A stretch of DNA of 64,000 nucleotides from Metallyticus violacea (Eukaryota; Arthropoda; Insecta; Mantodea; Metallyticidae). The DNA lies in the NCBI GenBank assembly GCA_030762175.1, contig CM060843.1, forward strand, positions 32,618,501-32,682,500, given 5' to 3'. Positions 54,523 to 64,000 of this stretch are shown here, piece by piece; position 1 is the stretch's first letter, and each line of letters begins with the position of its first letter. The translations under genes and the position numbers were made by a program. The notes below the pieces were generated by a model that saw nothing but the letters and a program-made list of their open reading frames with translations, was not told the DNA's origin and searched no databases.

Positions 54523-55243
54523 CTACCCATGTACAGAATTAAAGAAATGTTCCAAAATAAGAAGATTTTTTTTTTCATACAGAAGACTCTTTGATGCAAA
54601 AAAGGAAAAAAGAAATGAAAAAAATCTTGCCGTATTCCCCTTGCTAAACCACTACAACGGAGGTTACAGTCGTCGCGTTTTCTTGGGTGCAATATAAATA
54701 AAAAACCACATTTCATCGCATACCCCATGCAGGAACTGATACAACAGAGGCGAATATCTTTGCAAACGTACGTGTGTGTGTACATCAATCTTGCACTAAA
54801 TAATGTTGGCCATATTCGATATGGGTGGGATCTTCTAACTACAATTTTCCTAAATAATGATGTTCTTATTTATTTCCAAGTTTGCTTTGTGCAAACGACG
54901 AATATCCTTCATTTTGCTGGTCACTTTGTCTTTCGTACGTACAATGAGCCTATCGAACAGCTTAAATGTAACAAATGACATTGGAGTAAACTTGCTTTAT
55001 CCAAAGGTTTCACATGTTTTCGATAGATATATTTGAGATTATAATGCATTCATTCTTATTGCATGTCTGTGATAAGTCCACCTGCAACCTGTGACAGTAA
55101 GCTACGAATTTTGTATCCTTGGAAGTATGAAGCAAACTGAGAGGTGTCAGGATAACATTTCAATTTATGTTTTACAGCAAAAAGAAATATTTCAAATGCA
55201 GTGGCATCCCTCTCTTCCAGTAATGTTCTTGCAATCCTGTAAA
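54523..55243. repeat. Complex unit A20 (family A with B-type 3' flank)
   Basis: About 721 bp of the 1.5/13.9 kb subgroup, with private changes CTTGGGTGC near 54683 and GAGATTATAATGC near 55034. The terminal GTAAATTAAAC and the following array are of the kind found after B19 and B22. An exchange therefore lies close to the 3' edge. Confidence 0.93.
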
Positions 55244-57870
55244 TTAAACTAAACTAAACTAAACTAAAATAAACGATAAACTAAACTATAAAGTAAACTA
55301 AACTAAACTGAACTAAACTAAACTAACCTAACCTAACCTATACTAAACTAACCTAACCTAACTTAACCTTATCTAACCTAACCTAAATTAAACCAAACTA
55401 AACTAACCTAACCTAACCTAGACTAAACTAAACTAAACTAAACTAAATTCAACTAAACTAAACTAAATTAAACTAAACTAACATAAACTGACATAACGTA
55501 ACCTAACCTAACCGAAACTAAACTAAACTAAACTAACCTAACCTAACCTAACGTAAACTAAATTAAACTAAACCAAACTAAACTAAACTAAACTAAACTA
55601 TAAAGTAAACTATAAACTAAATTAAACTAAACTATAAACTAAATTAAAATAAACGAAACTACACTAAACTTACCTAACCTAACCTAATCTAAACTAAACT
55701 ATAAATATAAACTAAACTAAACTAAATTATAAACTAAACTACACTTAACTTAACTAAACTAAAGTAAACTATACTAAGCAAAACTAAACAAATCTAAACT
55801 AACCTAAACTAAATTATAAACTTAACTATAAATTAAACAATAAACTAAATTACAAAATAAAATAAACTAATCTAAAATTTATACTAAACTAAACTATCCT
55901 AATCAAACCTAACCTAACCTAACCGAAATTAAACTAAACTAACCTATACTAACCTAACCTAAACTAAGCTAAACTAAGCCAATCTAAACTATACTAAACT
56001 AAGCTAAACTAAACTAAACTATAATCTAAACTAAACTATAAACTAAATACAACTATAAACTAAACTAAACATAGCTAAACTAAACTAAACTAAACTAACC
56101 TAATCTAACATAACCTAACCTAACCTAACCTAACCTAAACTAAACTAAACTGTAATAAACTAAGCAAACCTAAACTGACCTAACCTAACCTAACTTAACC
56201 TTATGTAACCTAACCTACCCTAAATTAAACTAAACTAAACTAAACTAAACTAAATTAAACAAAACTAAACTAAACTAAATTATAAATAAAATATAAACTA
56301 AACTAAACTATTAATTAACTAAACTAAAGCAAACTAAACTATAGTAACCTAACCTAACCTAAACTAATATAAGCTAAGCTAAGCTAACCTAACCTAAACT
56401 ATAATAAAGTAAACTAAAGTAAACTAAGCTAAACCAAACTAAACTAAACTGCACTATAAACTAAACTAAATTATAAACTAACTAAACTAAATTAAACTAA
56501 ACTAAACTAAAATAAATTAACCTAAACTAACCTAACCTAAGCTAATCTAAACTAAACTAAACTAACCTAACAAAACTCAAACTAAACTAAACTAAACGAA
56601 ACTATAAAATAAACTAAACTAAAATATAAACTAAACTATAAACTAAACTAAACTATAAAATGAACTAAACTAAACTAAACTATCCTAACCTAACCTAACC
56701 TAAACTAAACTAAACTAATCTAAACTAGTTTAAAGTAAACTATAAACTGAACTAAAACTAAAATGTAAACTAAACTATGACTACACTAATCTACACTAAA
56801 CTAAACTAATCTAAACTAGCCTAAAGTAAACTGTAAACTAAACTCTAAATTAAGCTATGCACTAAACTATACTAAGCTAACCTAACTATAAACTATACTA
56901 AACTAAACTAAACTATCCTAACCTAAGCTAATCTAACCTAAACTAAACTAAAATAAACTAAACTAAACTAAACTAAAAAACTAATATCAACTATAAAGTA
57001 AACTAAACTATAAATTTACTAAACTAAACTAACCTAACCTAACCGAAACTAAACTAAACTAACCTAACCTAACCTAACGTAAACAAAATTAAACTAAACC
57101 AAACTAAACTAAAATAAACTAAACTATACTATAAACTAAACTATAAACTAAACTAAACTATAAAATAAACTATAAACTAAATTAAACTAAACTATAAACT
57201 AAACTAAAATAAACTAAACTAAACTAAAATTACCTAAACTAACCTAACCTAAACTAAACTATAAATATAAACTAAACTAAACTAAACTATAAACTAAACT
57301 ACACTTAACTTAACTAAACTAAAGTAAACTATACTAAGCTAAACTAAACAAATCTAAACTAACCTAAACTAAATTATAAACTTAACTATAAACTAAACAA
57401 TAAACTAAATTACAAAATAAACTAAACTAATCTAAATTTTTAACTAAACTAAACTATCCTAACCAAACCTAACCTAACCTAACCGAAATTAAAGTAAACT
57501 AACCTATACTAACCTAACCTAAACTAAGCTAAACTAAGCATATCTAAACTATACTAAACTAAGCTAAACTAAACTAAATTATAATCCAAACTACACTATA
57601 AACTAAATACAACTATAAACTAAACTAAACATAGCTAAACTAAACTAAACTAAACTAACCTAATCTAACATAACCTAACCTAACTAACCTAACCTAAACT
57701 AAACTAAACTGTAATAAACTAAGCTAACCTAAACTGACCTAACCTAACTTAACCTTATCTAACCTAACCTAACCTAAATTAAACTACACTAAACAGACCT
57801 AATCTAACCTAAACTAAACTAAACTAAATTATTTTTCATCTAAACTAAATTAAACTAAACTAAACTAAAC
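55244..57870. repeat. Pentamer array with 1.56 kb tandem duplication
   Basis: CTAAA/CCTAA array of the post-B kind. The stretch from about 55650 to 56225 is repeated from about 57215 to 57785 at a 1.56 kb offset, including the private AACTATACTAAACTAAGC near 55987 and 57547. No gene is visible. Confidence 0.92.
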
Positions 57871-58190
57871 ACTTTGTCTTTCGTACGTACAATGAGCCTA
57901 TCGAACAGCTTAAATGTAACAAATGACATTGGAGTAAACTTGCTTTATCCAAAGGTTTCACATGTTTTCGATAGATATATTTGAGCATATGATGCATTCA
58001 TTCTTATTGCATGTCTGTGATAAGTCCACCTGCAACCTGTGACAGTAAGCCCCGAATTTTGTATCCCTGGAAATATGAAGCAATCTCAGAGGTGTCAGGA
58101 TCACATTTCAATTTATCTTTTACAGCAAAAAGAAATATTTCAAATGCAGTGGCATCCCTCTCTTCCAGTAATGTTCTTGCAATCCTGGAA
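57871..58190. repeat. Complex unit A21 (5'-truncated family A)
   Basis: Only the last ~320 bp of an A unit. It begins in ACTTTGTCTTTCGTACG directly after AACTAAAC array sequence, without a preceding (CTAA)n tract. The junction shows short shared bases (CACT/ACTA). The 3' end and following spacer are normal. Confidence 0.95.
58004..58189 (-). pseudogene. P1 exon-like relic in truncated unit A21
   Basis: The minus-strand P1 frame is complete even though the unit lost its 5' half: IARTLLEERD, KDKLKCDPDTSE, then YFQGYKIRG with a stop at 58004-58006. The first base context changed from GTTTACAG to GTTTCCAG, still acceptor-like. Function not recognised. Confidence 0.4.
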
Positions 58191-58642
58191 ACTAAACTAA
58201 ACTAAACTAAACTAAACTAAACGATAAACTAAACTATAAACTAAACTATAAACTAAACTAAACTCACCTGACCTAACCTAAACTAACCTAAACTAAACTA
58301 AAATAAACTATAAGCTAAACTAAATTAAACTATAAACCAAACTAAACTGAACTAAACTGAACTGAACTAAACTGAACTAAATTAAACTAAACTATAAACT
58401 AAAATAAACTAAACTAAACTATAAACTAAACTAAACCTAAGTAAACTAACATAACCTAAACTAAACTAAACTAAACTAAACTAAACTACCCTAAACTAAA
58501 CTAAACTAAATTAAACTAATCAAAACTAAAATAACTAACCTAACCTAATCCAACCTAACCTAACCTAAACTAAACTAAACTAAACTACACTAAACGGAAT
58601 CAAACTAAATTAAACTAACTAACTAACTAACTACCTAACTAA
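58191..58642. repeat. A-B spacer 8
   Basis: CTCACCTGACC near 58262 and a reduced CTGAA cluster (58345-58380), then CTAA before the B unit. Confidence 0.93.
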
Positions 58643-59394
58643 CACTGTACCCATGCCCAGAATTATAGAAATGTCCCAAAAAGGAAGACTTTTTTTTTTT
58701 TTCACAGACAAGACTCTTTGCTGCAAAAAAGGAAAAAAAAAACAAATGAAAAAAATCTGGCCGTATTTCCCTTGCTAAGCCTCATACAAAGGAGGTTAAC
58801 GTCATCGTGATTTCTTTGCTGCAAGATGAATAAAAATCCATATTTCATCGCATTCTCCTTGCAGGAACTGATACAACACAGGCGAATATCTTTGTGAACG
58901 TAAGTGTGTGTTCGTGAATTTCATTTACAGTGCACATCGATCTTGCACTAAATAATTTTGGCCATATTCGATAAAGGTGGGATCTTCTTAACACAATTTT
59001 TCTTAATAATTATGTTCTTATTTATTTCCAAGTTTGCTTTGTGCCTACGACGAATGTCATTCATTTTGTGGGCACTTTTTCTTTCGTAAGCACAATGAGC
59101 ATTTCGAACAGCTTGTATTTAACAAATGACATTGGAGTAAACTTGCTTTATGCAAAGGTTTCACATGTTTTCGATAGATATATTTGAGCATATGATGCAT
59201 TCATTCTATATGCATGTCTGTGATAAGTCCACCTGCAACCTGTGACAGTAGGCCCCGAATTTTGTATCCCTGGAAGTATGAAGCAAACTCAGAGGTGTCA
59301 GGATCACATTTCAATTTTTCTTTTACAGCAAAAAGAAAAATTTCAAATGCAGTGGCATCCCTCTCTTCCAGTAATGTTCTTGCAATCCTGTAAA
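58643..59394. repeat. Complex unit B22 (family B, full length)
   Basis: About 752 bp, sister of the 49.6 kb unit (AAAAATCCATATTTC, GAGCATTTCG) but with the A-rich segment intact. CAAAGGAGG near 58788 replaces the CAACGGAGG of all other copies. Confidence 0.95.
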
Positions 59395-62300
59395 TTAAAC
59401 TAAACTAAACTAAATTAAACGATAAACTAAAATAAACTAAACTAAACTAAACGATAAACTAAACTATAAACTAAACTAAACTAAACTAAACTAAACTGAC
59501 CTAACCTAACCTAACCTAACCTAAACAAACCTAACCTAACTTAAAATTATCTAACCTAACCTAAACTAAACTAAACTAAACTAAACTAAACTAAATTAAA
59601 CTAAACTAACATAACCTGACATAACCTAATCAACCTAACCTAAACTAAACTAACTTAACCTAACTTAACGTAAACTAAATTAAACTAAACCAAACTACAC
59701 TAAACTAAACTAAACTATACTATAAATTAAACTATAAACTAAACTAAACTAAACTATAAAATAAACAAAAAAAACTAAACTAAACTATAAACTAAACTAA
59801 AATAAACTAAACTAAACTAAACTTACCTAACCAAACCTAACCTAAACTAAACTATAAATATAAACTAAACTAAACTAAACTATAAACTAAACTACACTTA
59901 ACTTAACTAAACTAAAGTAAACTATACTAAGCTAAACTAAACAAATCTAAACTAACCTAATCTAAATTATAAACTTAACTCTAAACTAAACTATAAACTA
60001 AATTACAAACTAAACTAAACTAATCTAAATTTTAAACTAAACTAAACTAAACTATCCTAACCAAACCTAATCTAACCTAACCGAAATTTAACTAAACTAA
60101 CCTATACTAACCTAAACCTAAACTAAGCTAAACTAAGCTAATCTAAACTAAACTAAACTAAGCTAAACTAAACTAAACTATAATCTAAACTAAACTAAAT
60201 ACTAAACACAACTATAAAATAAACTAAACTTAGCTAAACTAAATTAAACTAAACTAACCTAATCTAACCTAACCTAACCTAACCTAACCTAAACTATAAT
60301 AAACTGTAATAAATTAAGCTAACCTAAACTAACCTAACCTAACTTAACCTTATCTAACGTAACCTAAACTAAATTAAACTAAACTAAACAGACCTAATCT
60401 AAACTAAAATAAACTAAACTAAATTATTCTTCATCTAAACTAAATTAAACTAAACTAAATTATAAACTAAACTATAAAATAAACTATACACTAAACTAAA
60501 CTAAACTATAAATTAAACTAAAGTAAACTAAAGTAAACTATAAACTAAACTAAACTAAACGAAAAACTAAACTATAAACTAAACTATAAACTAAATTGTG
60601 AAATAAATTAACCTAAACTAACCTAACCTAAACGAAACTAAACTAAACTAAATTAAACAAATCTAAACTATACTAAACTAAACTATAAACTAAAATATAA
60701 ACTAAACTAAACTAAACTGAAATATAAACTTAACGGAAATAAACTAAACTAACTAAACTAAACTAAACTATGAACTAAACTAAACTTAACTAAATTAACT
60801 ATAAAATAAACTAAACTAAACTAACCTAAAATAAAAAAAACTATACTAAACTAAATTATAAACTAAACTATAAACTAAACTAAACTAAACTAAACTAACC
60901 TAATCTAACATAACCTTACCTAACCTAACCTAACCTAAACTAAACTAAACTGTAATAAACTAAGCTAACCTAAACTGACCTAACCTAACTTAACCTTATC
61001 TAACCTAACCTAACCTAAATTAAACTACACTAAACAGACCTAATCTAACATAAACTAAACTAAACTAAATTATTTTTCATCTAAACTAAATTAAATTATA
61101 CTAAACTAAAGTATAAACTAAACTATAAAATAAACTATACACTAAAATACACTAAACTATAAACTAAACTAAAGTTAACTAAAGTAAACTATAAACTAAA
61201 CTAAACTAAACGATAAACTAAACTATAAACTAAACTATAAACTAAATTATGAACTAAACTAACCTAAACTAAACTAAACGAAACTAAACTATACTAAATT
61301 AAACAAAACAAAACTAAACTAAACTAAATTATAAACTAAAATATAAACTAAACTAAACTAAACTAAAATATAAACTTAACGGAAATAAACTAAACTAATT
61401 AAACTAAACTAAACTATGAACTAAACTGAACTTAACTAAATTCACTATAAAATAACTAAACTAAACTAAACTAAATTAAACAAAACTAAACTAAACTAAA
61501 TTATAAACTAAACTATAAACTAAACTAAACTATTAATTAACTAAACTAAAGCAAACTAAACTATAGTAACCTAACCTAACCTAAACTAATATAAGCTAAC
61601 CTAACCTAACCTAACCTAAACTATAATAAAGTAAACTAAAGTAAACTAAGCTAAACCAAACTAAACTAAACTGCACTATAAACTAAACTAAATTATAAAT
61701 TAACTAAACTAAATTAAACTAAACTAAACTAAACTATAAATTTACTAAACTAAACTAACCTAACCTAACGTAAACTAACCTAAACCTAACTAACCTAACC
61801 TAACCTAAAATTAACTAAACTAAACTAAACTAAACTAAACTAAACTAACCTAACCTATCCTAACCTAACATAATCTAAACTAATCTAAACTAAACTAAAC
61901 TAAACTAACCTAACCTAACGTAACCTAACCTAACCTTACATAAACTAAACTAAAATAAACAAAACTAAACTAAACTAAACTAAACTAAACTAGTCTAACC
62001 TAACCTAAACTAAACTAAACTAAACTAAACTATAAACTAAACTAAACTAAAAACTAAACCATAAACAAAACTAAACTAAACTATAAACTAACCTAAACTT
62101 AAATAACTAAACTATAAAATGAACTAAACTAAACTAAACTCAACGAACATAACTTAACCTAACCTAACCTAACCTAAACTAAACTAAACTAATCTAAATT
62201 ACCCTAAATTAACTATAAACTAAACGATAAACTAAACTATGAACTAAACTAAACTAAACTATACTATAAACTAAACTAAACTAAAGTAAACTATCCTAAC

Positions 62301-63215
62301 GTATGCTAACCTAACCTAACGTAAACTAAACTAAACTAAACTAACCTAACCTAAACTAATCTAAACTAAAATAAACTACAAACTAAACTAAACTATACTA
62401 TAAATTAACTAAACCAAACTAAACTAAACTAACCTAACCTAACCTAACCTAACCTAAACTAAACTAAACTAACTTCACCAAACCTAATATAACTTAAACT
62501 AAACTAAACTAGACTTAACTAAGTTAAACTAAACTAAACTACACTAAACTAACTATAAACTAAACTATAATCATAAATAAACTATACTGGAAACTAAACT
62601 AAACTAAACAAACCTAAGCTAACCTAACCTTAAATAAACTAAGCTAACCAAAACTAACTTAACCTAAGCTAACCTAATCTAATATAACCTAAACTAAACT
62701 AAACTAAACTAAATTCATATAAACTAAACTAAACTAACCTAACCTAACCTAACCTATACTAAACTAACCTAAACTAAACTAAACGAACTTAAACTAAACT
62801 AAACTAACCTAACCTAACATAACCTAACCTAATCTAAACTAAACTAAACTAAACTAAGTTAAGCTAATCTAACCTAAACTGACCGAAACGAAACTAAAGT
62901 AAACTAAACTAAACTAAATTAAACAAACTAAACTAAACTAAAATATACTACAAACTAAACTAAACTTAACTAAATTAACTATAAATTAAAGTCAACTAAA
63001 TTAAACTAAACTAACCTAAATTAAACAAAACTAAACTAAACTAAACTAAACTATAAACTAAAATAAACTTAACTAAACTAAACTAGACTAAACTAAACTA
63101 ACTTAACCTAACATAACCTAACGTACCGAACCTCACCTAAATTAAACTAAACTAAAATAGGCTAACCTAACCTAACCTAACCAAACCTAACCTAACCTAA
63201 CCTAACCTAACCTAA

Positions 63216-63246
<31 letters not shown>

Positions 63247-63860
63247 CTAAATTAAACTAAACTAAATTAAACTACACTGTATGAAACTATAAATTAAACT
63301 AAACTAAACTATAAACTATACTATAAACTAAACTAAACTAATCTAAACTATATACAAAACTAAAATAAACAACCTAACCTAACATAACCTAATTTAAACT
63401 AAACTAAACTAAAGTATAACCTAAACTAATCTAAAATTTAAAATATATTATAAACTAAACTAAACTAAAGTATAAATTACTAAGATAAACTAAACTAATC
63501 TAAATTAGACTAAACTAACATAACGTAACCTAAACTACCCTAACCTAAACTAAACTGAACTAAAATAACCTAAGCTAACCTTAACTAAACTGAACTAAAC
63601 TAAATTAACTAACCTAAACTAAACAAAGCTCAATTAAACAAAAATAATTAACTAAACTAAACTAAACTATAAACTAAACTGTAATCTAAACTAAACTATC
63701 AACTAAACGAAAGTAAAGTAAACTAAACTAAACTAAACTAACCTAACCTATCATAACCTAACATAACCTAAACTAAACTAAACTAAATTTACCTAACATA
63801 ATCTAACCTATCCTACCCTAACATTACCTAACCTAAATTAAACTAAACTAAACTAACATA
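59395..63860. repeat. Pentamer array after B22
   Basis: 4.5 kb of CTAAA/CCTAA. It parallels the post-B4 array closely up to about 60.88 kb, then repeats an earlier segment (CTTAACCTTATC near 60343 and 60987). A further skip lies near 63060. ACACTGTATGAAAC near 63275 is the landmark that usually precedes an A unit. No gene is visible. Confidence 0.94.

Positions 63861-64000
<140 letters not shown>

Overview
This 64 kb window is almost entirely satellite DNA, with no gene I can defend as functional. The background is a degenerate array of the pentamers CTAAA and CCTAA, with a CTATAAA variant, on the + strand. It is broken up by (CTAA)n tetranucleotide tracts and by 22 copies of a complex ~0.72-0.76 kb unit. 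Read on the other strand the pentamers are TTTAG and TTAGG; TTAGG is the telomere repeat of most arthropods. A eukaryote, possibly an arthropod, and a subtelomeric or interstitial satellite location are therefore my inference. I see no rRNA, tRNA, operon, bacterial gene or CRISPR structure.

The unit exists in two diverged families, A and B. The usual module runs: (CTAA)n tract, A unit, ~450-550 bp spacer with a CTGAA cluster, B unit, then 1-6 kb of pentamer array that ends in the next (CTAA)n tract. A units lie at about 1.5, 6.8, 13.9, 18.2, 24.5, 30.8, 36.1, 44.5 and 54.5 kb, with a truncated one at 57.9 kb. B units lie at about 2.6, 8.1, 15.1, 19.4, 21.3, 25.7, 27.6, 32.0, 33.2, 37.3, 49.6 and 58.6 kb. 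Rare sequence landmarks inside the pentamer arrays recur at the same place in each module, so the array grew as whole modules and not by independent insertions.

The history of unequal exchange can be read from the copies. 18.5-24.8 kb and 24.8-31.1 kb are a near-identical 6.29 kb tandem pair whose junction lies inside one A unit. The unit at 32.0 kb is a B/A chimera and the unit at 44.5 kb is an A/B chimera, the reciprocal type. B-B pairs at 19.4/21.3 and 25.7/27.6 kb, and an orphan A-B spacer before 49.6 kb, mark lost A units. Four independent rearrangements fall close to one recurring array landmark.

The most gene-like signal is on the minus strand. The last ~185 bp of every unit contains an exon-like segment of about 60 codons with balanced amino-acid composition, preceded by an acceptor-like TTTAC-AG. 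A second lysine-rich segment of 37-43 codons lies further into the unit. Copies differ by amino-acid changes and frameshifts, so I read these as relics of an old exon-bearing fragment amplified with the satellite. I do not recognise the protein.
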